Assembly (NCBI RefSeq): GCF_019904135.1
Contig: NZ_JAIOGQ010000009.1
Coordinates: forward strand, 62,001-126,000
Reading direction: 5' to 3'
Length of the DNA stretch: 64,000 nt
Origin: Paenibacillus caui
GTDB taxonomy: Bacteria > Bacillota > Bacilli > Paenibacillales > Paenibacillaceae
Shown here: positions 17,990 through 27,142 of the stretch, piece by piece
How the letters are laid out: every line of letters starts with the position of its first letter
Numbering within the stretch: position 1 is the first letter of the stretch
Position numbers and translations under genes: made by a program
The notes under the pieces: model-generated
What the model saw: only the letters and a program-made list of their open reading frames with translations
The model's database searches: none
What the model was told of the DNA's origin: nothing

Positions 17990-19405
17990 TTATACCTTCT
18001 GCACTTTCACGAGGTTGGTCGTTCCGGCCTGCATGACCGGAATACCCGCAGACAAGACAACCGTGTCTCCCTTGTGGATATATCCGGTGTTCAGGGCGTT
18101 GCGGATGGCCGACTCGAACATTTCGTCGGTTGTAGCCACTTTCTCCCCGAGAACCGGAATAACGCCGGACAAAAGGCAGATTTTCGGCAGTACTTCTTCG
18201 TGCGGGGTAACGGCAATGATCGGCGCCTTGGGGCGGTATTTGGATACCATCCGCGCCGTAAACCCGCTCTCGGTCGAAATAATGATCGCTTCCGCATCCA
18301 GCTCCAGAGAAGCGTTAACCGCGCTTTGGCTGATGACTTCCGTAATGTCCGATGGCTGCTGGGTTCTTTTCTTGATAAATTGGTCCTGGTAATCAAGGAT
18401 GCTCTCCGCTTTTTTGGCAACGGTCGCCATGGTGCGAACCGCCTGAGCCGGATATTTCCCTGCCGCCGATTCTCCGGACAGCATGACCACGTCCGCGCCC
18501 TGAACGACAGCATTAAAGACATCCCCGACCTCGGCGCGGGTTGGACGCGGGTTGACCTGCATCGATTCCAGCATATGGGTCGCCACAATAACCGGTTTTC
18601 CGGCGCGGTTGCACTTGTCGATGATTTCCTTTTGCAGCATCGGCACATCCTCCACCGGCACTTCCACGCCCAAATCGCCGCGCGCTACCATGACGCCGTC
18701 GGAAGCTTCCAGGATGTCATCCAGACCCTCGATCCCTTCCCCGTTCTCAATCTTGGAAATGATCTGAACATGCCCTGCCCCGTGCTGCTCCAGAATCCGC
18801 CGGATTTCCCTGATATCGTCGCCCTTCCGAACGAACGAAGCGGCGATCATCTCGATGACGTGCGAAAGACCGAACTCGATATGCCGGATATCGCGCTCCG
18901 TAACTCCTGGCAGCGTCGTTTTGACGCCGGGCAGGTTGACCCCTTTCGTAGGCTTCAGCGTCCCGCCGCTCACAATGGTGCAGCGCATTTCCGTACCCTC
19001 TGCCTCCAGCACCGTAAGTTCTATCAGTCCGTCATTGATTAGAACACGGTCTCCCGGCTTGACCACTTTCGGCATGTCGGGATAATTGACGGAAATCCGG
19101 GACGCATCCCCCAATATCGTCTCCGCCGTCAGCGTAATCTCTTCCCCCGGATGAAGAAATACCGACTCCTCCTTCAGCTTTCCGATGCGAATTTCCGGAC
19201 CCTTGATGTCCAGCATGATGGGAATAAAGGTGCCCAGTTCCCTCGCCATGCCCCGGACATTGTCGATGCGTCTTGCATGCTCTTCCAGCTCTCCATGGGC
19301 CATATTCAGCCGGCCAACAGTCATACCCGCCCGGATCATCTCCTTCAGGACTTCGGGGGAGTCGCAGGCAGGTCCGAGCGTACAAATGATTTTTGTTTTT
19401 TGCAT
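17990..19405 (-). CDS. pyk: pyruvate kinase
   Basis: This 471-residue enzyme converts phosphoenolpyruvate and ADP to pyruvate and ATP. Seen: the opening KTKIICTLGPACDSPE, the active-site signature IISKIENGEGI with the catalytic Lys, and MVARGDLGVEVP. It is the short form, ending with the regulatory domain and lacking the extra C-terminal PEP-utiliser domain present in the main Bacillus enzyme, so it may be a second isozyme. The usual NFSHG motif near residue 35 is changed to NMAHG, an unusual substitution beside the substrate site. There is no pfkA next to it. AGAGGAGG supports the start. Confidence 0.93.
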   Translation of the reverse strand: MQKTKIICTLGPACDSPEVLKEMIRAGMTVGRLNMAHGELEEHARRIDNVRGMARELGTFIPIMLDIKGPEIRIGKLKEESVFLHPGEEITLTAETILGDASRISVNYPDMPKVVKPGDRVLINDGLIELTVLEAEGTEMRCTIVSGGTLKPTKGVNLPGVKTTLPGVTERDIRHIEFGLSHVIEMIAASFVRKGDDIREIRRILEQHGAGHVQIISKIENGEGIEGLDDILEASDGVMVARGDLGVEVPVEDVPMLQKEIIDKCNRAGKPVIVATHMLESMQVNPRPTRAEVGDVFNAVVQGADVVMLSGESAAGKYPAQAVRTMATVAKKAESILDYQDQFIKKRTQQPSDITEVISQSAVNASLELDAEAIIISTESGFTARMVSKYRPKAPIIAVTPHEEVLPKICLLSGVIPVLGEKVATTDEMFESAIRNALNTGYIHKGDTVVLSAGIPVMQAGTTNLVKVQKV

Positions 19406-19719
19406 GATATCAAGCCTCCTCTGGATAAATGCTGTCTATTAGATTTTACCCTAATCACGGGCAGTATCCCACCTTTTACATCAGTAATGACCGTTCAAGT
19501 GACCGTCCTGTGAACAATGTTTCGGGGATAAGTTCAAGTATGCGTAATTTGGGGCAAACCTATATAAGTCTGAACCAAAGAATCACGGGGGAATCATTTG
19601 TTCAGGCGTATGGATTGTATTTCCGGAACAAAATAGGGGAAAAGTATAAGCTGCGCTATATTAATCGCTTTTGTTCAGCGGCGAGTATGAAATAATCGGA
19701 TAGATGGAGGCTGTGGAGG

Positions 19720-20928
19720 ATGTATCACATATATACACATAACGATCTGGACGGGGTAGGGTGCGGTATTATCGCCAAATGCGCTTTTGGCACGAATGTG
19801 GAGGTCCGCTACAATTCGCTCGGCGGGGTCAGCCAGCAGGTGGAGCGCTTTCTGGAACGCGCTGCCGAAAAAGGAATCGGGTCCGACTTTCTGATTATCA
19901 CGGATCTGTCGGTAAGCGAAGATACGGAACAGCTGCTGCAAGCCTATGCGGCGGAAGGCGGTGAGCTCAAGCTGATCGATCATCACAAAACGGCTCTTCA
20001 TTACAACACGCATCCCTGGGGGTCTGTACATGTAGAGCACCGGGATGGGAGACCCGCGGCTGCCACGTCGCTCTTGTATGACTATCTCATCCGCCAGCGG
20101 CTGCTCGAACCTACGGAAGCGCTGGATGACTTTGTTGAGCTCGTGCGGCTGTACGATACGTGGGAATGGGAGAACGCGGGCCGGCAGCAGGCCAAACGGC
20201 TGAACGATTTGTTTTACATGGTGTCCATTGATGAGTTCGAAGAGAAAATGATTAGCCGGCTGCAATCCGGCGGACCGTTTGAGTTTGATGAGTTTGAGAA
20301 AAAGCTGCTTGATTTGGAAGAGGATAAAATCGAGCGTTACATCCGCCGCAAGAGGAGAGAGCTCGTTCAGACATACATCGGCAAGGAATGCGCGGGAATT
20401 GTGCACGCTGAATCGTACCACTCCGAGCTGGCCAGCACTCTCGGCAAAGATCATCCGCATCTTGATTACATCGCTATTTTGAATATGGGGGGCAGAAAAA
20501 TGAGCTTGCGCACGATCCATGATGATGTCGATGTCTCGGAAATCGCGGGCCGTTACGGAGGAGGCGGTCATGCCAAGGCTTCGGGGTGTACGATGACGGA
20601 AGAGGTGTACCGGTCATTTGTTGCCGGCACATTTGTGCTGGAACCCCTCCGTCCCGATGCATTCCGCAACCGTTATAATTTGAAAGGCCAGGAATCCGGA
20701 TCCTTATTTGAGAGCCCGGACGGCGCCATGATTTTTGTATCCATGGAGGACAATGAATGGGTTGTGGAGTGGAACGATGCCATGCTGAAGGAACGCTTTG
20801 GCAGCTTTGCTGAAGCGGAGCGCTTTTTGAAGCGGAAACATAAGGTTTGGCTGGTGCGCGACGATCAGTTGGTGAAATGGCTGACGGGCAAATTAAAGCG
20901 GTACCGGATGTCTGAAAAAGATGAATGA
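19720..20928 (+). CDS. nrnB: DHH-family phosphoesterase, NrnB-like oligoribonuclease
   Basis: This 402-residue protein opens with YHIYTHNDLDGVGCGI (metal ligands in NDLDG) and carries the DHH motif in LIDHHKTAL near residue 90. The DHHA1-type RNA-binding motif GGGGHAKASGC is near residue 280. Length and start match B. subtilis NrnB (YngD), which degrades short RNA oligonucleotides from the 3' end; a pAp-phosphatase activity is possible as in related NrnA. The start ATG has GGAGG nine bases upstream. The gene stands alone with a strong terminator. The assignment to NrnB rather than NrnA rests on length and the N-terminus. Confidence 0.85.
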   Translation: MYHIYTHNDLDGVGCGIIAKCAFGTNVEVRYNSLGGVSQQVERFLERAAEKGIGSDFLIITDLSVSEDTEQLLQAYAAEGGELKLIDHHKTALHYNTHPWGSVHVEHRDGRPAAATSLLYDYLIRQRLLEPTEALDDFVELVRLYDTWEWENAGRQQAKRLNDLFYMVSIDEFEEKMISRLQSGGPFEFDEFEKKLLDLEEDKIERYIRRKRRELVQTYIGKECAGIVHAESYHSELASTLGKDHPHLDYIAILNMGGRKMSLRTIHDDVDVSEIAGRYGGGGHAKASGCTMTEEVYRSFVAGTFVLEPLRPDAFRNRYNLKGQESGSLFESPDGAMIFVSMEDNEWVVEWNDAMLKERFGSFAEAERFLKRKHKVWLVRDDQLVKWLTGKLKRYRMSEKDE

Positions 20929-20955
20929 CCTAGGGTGAGCAGCTCCAGAAAATGA

Positions 20956-20981
20956 AAAAAGCCCACAAAACGTGGGCTTTT
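20956..20981. terminator. bidirectional terminator
   Basis: AAAAGCCCAC / GTGGGCTTTT with a 5-base loop. It can serve nrnB (plus strand) and the small gene on the minus strand. Confidence 0.8.
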
Positions 20982-21018
20982 AACAAACGCCTGATGCAGC
21001 CTTCGCTACCCAGGCCTT

Positions 21019-21198
21019 TTAGTCTTTCTCGCTCTCGCTGTTCAAATATTCATTGGGTGCTCCGCCATCTCCAAGGCTGTGGTTCTTGAATTGGCTCAGC
21101 CGTCCGGATTGAAGTTCGCCGCGGCTGCCGGCCGTATCGCTTTGACCGTTGTTGCTGGCAATCTGGCGTTCCCGCTTTTGATGCTTGTCCTTTGTCAT
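21019..21198 (-). CDS. small hydrophilic protein, unknown
   Basis: This 59-residue polar peptide (MTKDKHQKRERQIASNNGQ, ending YLNSESEKD) has no hydrophobic segment. AAGGGAGG lies ten bases before the ATG. It ends just before a bidirectional terminator. Codon use matches the neighbours and the composition (Gln, Ser, Gly, Asn, Lys) recalls small spore or stress proteins, but I do not recognise a family. Confidence 0.6.
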   Translation of the reverse strand: MTKDKHQKRERQIASNNGQSDTAGSRGELQSGRLSQFKNHSLGDGGAPNEYLNSESEKD

Positions 21199-21328
21199 CG
21201 AACAAACGCCTCCCTTAGGTTGTCATTAACCATTTGAATAGGTCGCTGCCCTAGTATGCCATCCCCAAGGCGAATGCATGCACCCAAAAATCGAGACTCC
21301 CGGCACTCAGCCGGCCCTTTACACTCTG

Positions 21329-23086
21329 TTAGGCTTTAAATTTTACGATCGCCTGGCGCAGATTTTCGGCCATTTCGTTCAAGGATTTAATGGAGTAAGC
21401 AATCTCCTCCATGGAAGCCTGCTGCTCTTCGGCGGAAGCCGCCACGTTCTGCGTGAACTCGGATGTTTGCTTGGATATGCTCGACAGCTCCACGATGGAT
21501 GCCGTAACCTGTTCGGAACTTGCAGACATTTGCTGGGACGAAGCGGATACTTCCATAATCTGCTTGGTTACATCTTCTACAGAGCTGACAATATCATTAA
21601 AAGCCATGTGAACCCCATTTACGGTTTCAGACATATCCTTAACCGCGATCGAGCCCCGATCCATCATGTTTATCGCTTCCGCGGTGCTCTTCTGGATGAC
21701 CTGAATCAGCTCGTAGATTTTATCGCTGGAGGTGCGGGACTGCTCGGCAAGCTTACGAATGGAATCCGCCACAACGGAGAAACCGCGGCCGTGTTCACCG
21801 GCTCTTGCCGCTTCGATCGCGGCATTCAGCGCCAGAAGGTTAGTCTGCTGGGCAATATCCGATATCAGCCCCGTAATGTCGCCAATCTCCTTCGACAATA
21901 CGCCCAATTGACGAATAGAGCCGGCAACTTCCTCCACCATAGAACGCATGGAATTCATTTGCTGCAAATTGCGCTGCACTTGCTCTCCGCCTTTTCCGGC
22001 AACGCTGAGAGCGCTCGAGGAAGACTCCGCTGCGACGGACGCTGACTCGGCAATGCGCTGAATGCCTATCGACATTTCTTCGAGTCCTCTGCCGCTTTCC
22101 TCCGTGCTGCGCTTCTGCCGGTCCGAGCCGGCAGCTACTTCGGCAATGGATTGCGTAATCGAATAAGCGGCCTGGGAAGTCTGCTCAGAACCGAGCTTCA
22201 AGGCTTCCGTCGTTTGGGACACCTCTTGCGAAGAATGTCCGATCTTGGAGATCATGTCCCGAATATTAAGAATCATCGTGCTGAAATGATTCGACAGCAT
22301 ACCGATTTCATCGTTGCGTTTAATATCCGGCGTTTGCGTCAGGTCGCCCTCGGCCACTTTTTTCGTAATACGGGACAATTGACCGATCGGCTTCAGCATC
22401 CAGTAGATCATCAAGACAATAAGGACAATCCCGGCAATTCCGGCTATAATGCCGATCAATGCGGCAGACCATAAGCTTTTGTTCAACTGCTTCATAATGA
22501 TGTCATAGTCGAAGTCGATGACCAGTACGCCGAGCTCTTTGCCCCTCTCATTTTTAATGGGAGCCATTGCACTGATCCATTTCCCTTGTTTGTCGCTATA
22601 GACCGATGTCAGACCTTGCCCGGTGCTTTCCGCCGAATCAATGGCTTTCTTGACCGCGGAAGGCAATTCGAAAGGTGTCATCGGAGTTAGACCCTGCTTG
22701 TACATTCCGTTGTTGGCAAAAAGAATATTCCGGGTCGCCTTCCCGTTAGTTTGCTGCTCTTTCTCTTTGGGCTGGAGTAAATAGGTGTTCGCAATTACAC
22801 CTGTTCCGCTAAACATATCCATCGCTTGCTGGGTCGACTGGAACCAGACCTGAGATAAATCCGGTTTCTTATCGTTTCCAAGCCTAAGGATAGCCTGCTC
22901 GAGGGTTGTCCCTTGTTCCTGCAACGGCTTTTGAATCAGAGTCACGTTGGTTTTAAGCTGATCGTAATATAAACTCTTCTGTTCATTATAGGAAACGAAT
23001 CCAATTCCGGCGATAACAATAACGAAACAAAGGATCGCCAATCCGCTCAAACGGGTAATCATGCTTTGTCGTAGCCGCTTCATCAT
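21329..23086 (-). CDS. methyl-accepting chemotaxis protein
   Basis: The 585-residue receptor has transmembrane helix 1 (about 10-32), an extracellular Cache-type sensor (about 35-200, including [25 protein letters not shown]), helix 2 (about 205-230), HAMP (to about 285) and a cytoplasmic signalling domain. The CheA/CheW-binding tip is intact: [20 protein letters not shown], split here by the usual hairpin. The ligand is unknown. A GACGAAAA element with TAAA 16 bases upstream (23130-23157, minus strand) loosely resembles a sigma-D promoter. Two adjacent ATGs can serve as start. Confidence 0.93.
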   Translation of the reverse strand: MMKRLRQSMITRLSGLAILCFVIVIAGIGFVSYNEQKSLYYDQLKTNVTLIQKPLQEQGTTLEQAILRLGNDKKPDLSQVWFQSTQQAMDMFSGTGVIANTYLLQPKEKEQQTNGKATRNILFANNGMYKQGLTPMTPFELPSAVKKAIDSAESTGQGLTSVYSDKQGKWISAMAPIKNERGKELGVLVIDFDYDIIMKQLNKSLWSAALIGIIAGIAGIVLIVLMIYWMLKPIGQLSRITKKVAEGDLTQTPDIKRNDEIGMLSNHFSTMILNIRDMISKIGHSSQEVSQTTEALKLGSEQTSQAAYSITQSIAEVAAGSDRQKRSTEESGRGLEEMSIGIQRIAESASVAAESSSSALSVAGKGGEQVQRNLQQMNSMRSMVEEVAGSIRQLGVLSKEIGDITGLISDIAQQTNLLALNAAIEAARAGEHGRGFSVVADSIRKLAEQSRTSSDKIYELIQVIQKSTAEAINMMDRGSIAVKDMSETVNGVHMAFNDIVSSVEDVTKQIMEVSASSQQMSASSEQVTASIVELSSISKQTSEFTQNVAASAEEQQASMEEIAYSIKSLNEMAENLRQAIVKFKA

Positions 23087-23375
23087 AGGTCCTTCTCCGC
23101 CCTTTCTATATGATTCCCCTCTCCTATATTTTTCGTCAATATAGGTCTAAATGTTTAGTTTTTTTCACATCTTTCAGCAAATTCATGAAATAGACCAGTG
23201 GTTATTTACATAATGTGTAAGGGATTTCATTTGAAATCCTTCCGCTTGCGAGAAGCGCCGGCTCGGTTGTCGTCGTTTTTCAGGCATCTGCGCTTTGTTT
23301 GCCTATGCGTACTTCTCCTGTATGTATTCTGAGAGTTTTAGACTTATTATACACCAGCCATACCAATTCTGCATG
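23087..23375. other. gene-free gap between MCP and ndh
   Basis: It contains the possible sigma-D-like promoter of the MCP gene (23130-23157) and nothing else I can name. Confidence 0.3.
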
Positions 23376-23406
23376 AAAAAAACCGCCCCTTCAGCTTAAG
23401 GAGCGG
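23376..23406 (-). terminator. terminator of yjlC-ndh
   Basis: On the minus strand, CCGCTCCTT pairs with AAGGGGCGG (one G-U) and is followed by seven T. Confidence 0.8.
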
Positions 23407-23424
23407 CTTTTCCATGAATAAATA

Positions 23425-24606
23425 TTAATAAGCGAGTGCAGACAATCCTTTAATGCGTGCCAGGTAACGAATGTTGCTGGCTTCCTTCATCAGGGACGCA
23501 GGCATGCCTTTCAGGCGGGTGCTGCTGCCGCCAACCATGGCGATGCCGTCTTTGCGGCCAAGGCTTCCGAGCGTACCGGAGCTGACATAATGGAACGACT
23601 CCATTGTGCCGCCTTTGAAGAAGACGGACAGGTTGTAACCGACCGTTTCACCCATATGCCATGCGATCTGAGCGGTTGGCGGATAAGGACGTTCGCCCTC
23701 TTTCGGGAATACCACGGCGCTGTCGCCCGCGAGGAAAATGTCTTTATGGGACGTGGATTGGAGCGTATCTGTAACGGTTGCGCGTCCACGATTGACTTCG
23801 ATTCCGCTTTCCCCTACCAGCGAGTTGCCTTGTACGCCGCCTGTCCAAATCACCGTGCTGGATTCAATGGAGCTTCCGTCTTTCAGGAGCACCTTGTTAT
23901 CCTTCAGCTCGGTAATCGGCACGCCGGTCAGGAATTTAACGCCACGCGCCTCCAGACTGACTGTAGCGCGCTCCACGAGCTCTGCAGGGAATCCGGCCAG
24001 AATCGTAGGACCTGCCTCAACGCAGTAAAGCGAAATATCGTTATAGTCGATGCCTCTTTGACGGCAAAGCTCAGGAAGTTCGTCTGCGAATTCGCCGGCA
24101 AGCTCGACGCCGGTCAAACCGCCGCCGCCCACAACAAAAGTAGCATCCGCTTTGTTCTTGGATACTTTGTAGGCGTCAAGGCGTGTTTTAACCGTTTCAA
24201 AAATACGATGGGCTTCATCCACCGATTTTAGCGTAAGGCTGTTTTCTTTCAGCCCTGGAATTCCGAAGAACGCCGTTTCACTGCCCAGCGCGATAACCAA
24301 CGCGTCATATTTATAAGTTGCGCCGCTTGCGAGCTTAACCTGCTTCTCGTCCGGAGAGATCGCCTCAACCGAATCGACAACCAGCTTGACATTCTTGCCG
24401 CTCAGCAGTCTTTCCAAAGGAAGAGCTACAGCCTTCTCATCAATGTTGCCGGCAGCCAGACGGTGCAATTCCGTAATAATCTGATGCGTTGGGTACCGGT
24501 TAACGACCGTGATGGCAGCTTCTTCAGCGCTTAGGTATTCACGCGCAGTGAGCGCGCTCAGCAGTCCGCCGTATCCGCCGCCCAAAATCAATATTTGCTT
24601 CGACAT
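23425..24606 (-). CDS. ndh: type II NADH dehydrogenase (YjlD-like)
   Basis: This 393-residue FAD protein has a first Rossmann motif ILGGGYGGLLSALTA at the N-terminus and a second near residue 160 (FVVGGGGLTGVELAGEFAD), plus the FAD motif IFLAGDSAVV near 295. It is the single-subunit, non-proton-pumping enzyme that passes electrons from NADH to menaquinone at the inner membrane face. GGAGG with six bases to the ATG at 24606 decides against the ATG two codons upstream. The upstream gene is a DUF1641 protein, the same yjlC-yjlD order as in B. subtilis. Confidence 0.93.
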   Translation of the reverse strand: MSKQILILGGGYGGLLSALTAREYLSAEEAAITVVNRYPTHQIITELHRLAAGNIDEKAVALPLERLLSGKNVKLVVDSVEAISPDEKQVKLASGATYKYDALVIALGSETAFFGIPGLKENSLTLKSVDEAHRIFETVKTRLDAYKVSKNKADATFVVGGGGLTGVELAGEFADELPELCRQRGIDYNDISLYCVEAGPTILAGFPAELVERATVSLEARGVKFLTGVPITELKDNKVLLKDGSSIESSTVIWTGGVQGNSLVGESGIEVNRGRATVTDTLQSTSHKDIFLAGDSAVVFPKEGERPYPPTAQIAWHMGETVGYNLSVFFKGGTMESFHYVSSGTLGSLGRKDGIAMVGGSSTRLKGMPASLMKEASNIRYLARIKGLSALAY

Positions 24607-24654
24607 TTCCATCCTCCGTTCGGTATGCTTATTTCATTATGATTTATTTTACGA

Positions 24655-25083
24655 TTACTTCTTCTGGCCGTTCAGCACATCCAGGTAAGCCTGGCTGAAT
24701 TTCAGCGCCTTCTGCACGTTAGGATCTTTCAGCATCTTCAAGAGGCCGAAAACGCTAACGTTTGGCGATTGATCACGCTTCACGCGCTCACCGGCTTCAA
24801 TGGCTGTTGCAGCAGCATTCTTCGCTATTCCGACAACCGGACCTACAACGCCCGAAAAACCTGCTTTGATGTCCTCAACAAAGACTTTGTCAGTAGCCAG
24901 AGCCTGCACCACATCATAGGCTTGAGTCATGGTGTTCACCATTTCCGTCAGCTTGGGCAGATTATCCACAAGGGCGGCTAGAGATTGCTGTACCTCAGGC
25001 TTAAGCAGTTGATCGACCAGATCCTTCGTGTTTGCAGCAGTCTGAGCCCCTTGTGCATCGGATTGATTAATAGTTTGTGACAT
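24655..25083 (-). CDS. yjlC: DUF1641 protein (YjlC-like)
   Basis: The 142-residue helical protein has the DUF1641 core (LLKPEVQQSLAALVDNLPKL; VEDIKAGFSGVVGP) and a charged tail, with no transmembrane segment. In B. subtilis the homologue is the first gene of the yjlC-ndh operon. Here it lies 48 bases before ndh with a strong AAAGGAGG site. The role is unknown; family members often accompany NAD-linked dehydrogenases. A long palindrome at 25277-25302 lies upstream and is a possible operator. Confidence 0.85.
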   Translation of the reverse strand: MSQTINQSDAQGAQTAANTKDLVDQLLKPEVQQSLAALVDNLPKLTEMVNTMTQAYDVVQALATDKVFVEDIKAGFSGVVGPVVGIAKNAAATAIEAGERVKRDQSPNVSVFGLLKMLKDPNVQKALKFSQAYLDVLNGQKK

Positions 25084-25208
25084 TTGGAACGTCCTCCTTT
25101 ACGCTTAGATTGCAGTCCGTCTTTATTCGGGCACACTGATGCCAATAAATTCGGAAAGCATCAGCTTGTGCGATATGCCGATCAGCCACTCGTCTCTATT
25201 TTACCCAC

Positions 25209-25240
25209 AAAAAAGAGCCCCTACACCATGGGCCTACTCT
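25209..25240 (-). terminator. weak terminator-like hairpin in the yjlC leader
   Basis: On the minus strand AGAG..CCC pairs with GGG..CTCT and runs into six T. It lies between the palindrome and yjlC, so it could be an attenuator, but the stem is imperfect. Confidence 0.3.
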
Positions 25241-25276
25241 ATACGCAAACCACATCATCGCAGGTTATTCCCGTAA

Positions 25277-25302
25277 TGTTATTGACGAAATGGTGAATAA
25301 CA
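25277..25302. promoter_or_regulatory. 26-bp near-perfect palindrome upstream of yjlC-ndh
   Basis: TGTTATTGAC, six bases, GTGAATAACA: 9 of 10 positions are complementary. There is no T-run, so it looks like an operator rather than a terminator. B. subtilis yjlC-ndh is controlled by Rex, but these half-sites differ from the TTGTGA/TCACAA of Rex. Confidence 0.5.
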
Positions 25303-25718
25303 ACAGTCCGAAACGAACTCTCTTCTCCTATATTACACCTTTTAAATATCAAGTTGAAATAAATTTTTGAACTTTTCTAAATTTTGCATACATTTTATGC
25401 GTTATTCTATTGCATTATTCGCATTTATCTGACCTTATCATTCAAATTTTAAAGAACAAACCGGTTTCCCATGGGCAGAAACGACGTGAATTTTGTCAGA
25501 CGAAAGGGTTTTCACAAGTATTTTGCGCTGTTTGCAGGTAGAGCCATTATACCGGCCCCACGAGGATTATCACCGAACCAGGCCTTTTTCTACCGCCAAT
25601 CATCCCGGAGCTGCAGGCTAAAGCCGGTTGCGGTATAGGAGGTGGGGGTATATAATGAAGCTGTCCTTCTTTTGCAAGGACAAAGATCACATTTCAAGGT
25701 ATAGGAGGCTGCACATTT
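25303..25718. other. gene-free, AT-rich gap
   Basis: I see no gene here. A 36-codon frame at 25655 has its own AGGAGGTG site but overlaps the start of the thioredoxin-like gene; it could be a leader peptide. Confidence 0.3.
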
Positions 25719-26045
25719 ATGGAGAAGATTCAATCGGAAGAGCAGTACCGCAATCTGATTCAGGATGACGGTTATACAGTAATTAAATATGAGACAAACT
25801 GGTGTCCCGACTGCAAAAATCTCGACCGTTTCATCGGTCCGATTATAGAAGAGAATTCCGACAAGCGGTTTTATGCCATGGATGCGGAGCAATTTCAGGA
25901 TATTGCCGAGCAGAATGAAGTCCGCGGAATTCCCAGCCTTCTCGTGTACAAGAACGGCGAGAAAATTGCCCACCTGCACAGCAAATATGCGAAGACGCCA
26001 GATCAAATCCGCGAGTATTTGAAGACGCTGGTCTCCCAGGTGTAA
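25719..26045 (+). CDS. thioredoxin-like protein, CPDC active site
   Basis: This 108-residue single thioredoxin domain has the active site WCPDC (Cys near residues 29 and 32), followed by the cis-Pro segment GIPSLLVYKNG. There is no signal peptide, so it is cytoplasmic. CPDC instead of CGPC suggests a specialised disulfide reductase or a YtpP-like bacilliredoxin-type protein. ATAGGAGG precedes the start. The next gene downstream encodes a 56-residue polar peptide, possibly on the same transcript. Confidence 0.88.
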   Translation: MEKIQSEEQYRNLIQDDGYTVIKYETNWCPDCKNLDRFIGPIIEENSDKRFYAMDAEQFQDIAEQNEVRGIPSLLVYKNGEKIAHLHSKYAKTPDQIREYLKTLVSQV

Positions 26046-26147
26046 ATCGAATCATCCTCCGAAACCTTGATAAAACATGTTTGTAATTGCCTCGAGCGGG
26101 CAACTATAAACAAAGTAGACAACATCAAGACTTAGGAGGAATTTACG

Positions 26148-26318
26148 ATGGGTCAACCCAATGAAGAAGAAATCCGCAACAAACAAAATAAAGACAGCGA
26201 CTCCCTTGCGGAGCAGAAAAAGATGGAAAACGGCGTGGACATTGAGCCTGAAGCCGACGAATGGGTAGCAAAACCCGTTGCCTATTCCGAAACGGAAACG
26301 AAATCTTCCAAAGAATAG
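26148..26318 (+). CDS. small acidic protein, unknown
   Basis: This 56-residue highly charged peptide (opening MGQPNEEEIRNKQNKD) is rich in Glu and Lys, with no hydrophobic segment and one Trp near residue 42. It has a strong TAGGAGG site eight bases before the ATG and a perfect terminator 20 bases after the stop, so it is very likely expressed. I do not recognise a family; it looks intrinsically disordered. Confidence 0.65.
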   Translation: MGQPNEEEIRNKQNKDSDSLAEQKKMENGVDIEPEADEWVAKPVAYSETETKSSKE

Positions 26319-26336
26319 TCTTGCGTGAACCGCGTC

Positions 26337-26371
26337 AGGCCGCTCCGCTACAGGAGCGGCCTGTTTCATTT
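26337..26371 (+). terminator. terminator of the small acidic protein gene
   Basis: AGGCCGCTCC / GGAGCGGCCT, a perfect 10-bp stem followed by GTTTCATTTT. Confidence 0.85.
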
Positions 26372-26388
26372 TACGAGCCGATGCATGC

Positions 26389-26417
26389 AAAACAGCCACC
26401 CTGTAAAGAGTGGCTGT
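26389..26417 (-). terminator. terminator of the secreted protein gene
   Basis: On the minus strand ACAGCCACT..GGTGGCTGT (one G-U pair, T-G) is followed by TTTTGC. Confidence 0.7.
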
Positions 26418-26451
26418 CAGTCAGGCTTCAAAGAGATCCGATGCATGAAGC

Positions 26452-26994
26452 CTAAGGAATATATTGCTGTACAATTTTCACCACTTGTCCGTCCTGCACC
26501 GTTATGTGATAAGGGAACGACGCGGGATCAAGCAGTCCGCCCTTGCCTAATACTGTCACGAATTTGTCCAGCGTGATCGGCTCATTCCACCGGATATCCG
26601 CATTTTCCGGATGACCGTCACGGTCGTAGAGCTGCATGAGCACTTCCGCATCGGGTTTTACGGCATATGAATCATGCTCTTCCGTATTGTTCACAATGTA
26701 ATACCCGTCGGGAGAGCCTCCAAGCTCCTTATAGCCTTCCGGCTCCAGCTCTTTAAAAATACGATCGGCCGCTTCTCCCTGATACCAGCTGATCGGATCC
26801 ACATTTACATAAGTCGTTCCGTCCGTTTGTTTAATCGTATGAATATATGCGGTGAACGTCTTTGTGACCTCTTCCCCGGCCGCTTTATCCGTAATCACTT
26901 TCGTTTGACCGATGGCCTGATACGGCGTCAATAGCGACAATCCTGCAATCATAATCAACAGCAGCAACGATGAGCCCATTCGATTCAACATCAT
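26452..26994 (-). CDS. secreted protein of unknown function
   Basis: The protein has about 180 residues, with an N-terminal hydrophobic signal (SSLLLLIMIAGLSLL, cleavage probably after the Ala-Ile-Gly region near 30). The mature part is rich in Tyr, Asp and Glu (WYQGEAADRIFKEL; GGSPDGYYIVNN) and I recognise no domain. A GTG two codons upstream lies within the ribosome site AAGGGGTG, so the ATG at 26994 (or the next one) is the likely start. It has its own terminator and no evident operon partner. Confidence 0.65.
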   Translation of the reverse strand: MMLNRMGSSLLLLIMIAGLSLLTPYQAIGQTKVITDKAAGEEVTKTFTAYIHTIKQTDGTTYVNVDPISWYQGEAADRIFKELEPEGYKELGGSPDGYYIVNNTEEHDSYAVKPDAEVLMQLYDRDGHPENADIRWNEPITLDKFVTVLGKGGLLDPASFPYHITVQDGQVVKIVQQYIP

Positions 26995-27142
26995 CCGCAC
27001 CCCTTAGATGCACCTGTAACGCAGGCAAAGTATTTAATCATTTCATAACCTGATTATATTCCTCTTCTGCCAAAATCGGGTCTCAAAACCGTTAAAAATG
27101 ATTACAAACTGTTTATTTATTGCTGCATTCGGGGAAGCAGCA

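Noticed and set aside
17792-19042. 416-codon frame opposite pyk, and similar frames opposite the 9.0-10.7 kb permease, catalase and potA genes
   Set aside because: Each is a shadow of a recognised gene on the other strand.
19429-19695. 88-codon forward frame between pyk and nrnB
   Set aside because: No ribosome site, odd composition and it lies in the divergent promoter region.
25277-25302. Calling the palindrome a Rex or FNR box
   Set aside because: The half-sites do not fit either consensus, so only an unnamed operator is reported.
25655-25765. 36-codon frame with AGGAGGTG overlapping the thioredoxin-like gene
   Set aside because: It could be a leader peptide, but there is no conserved feature and it overlaps the start of a clear gene.
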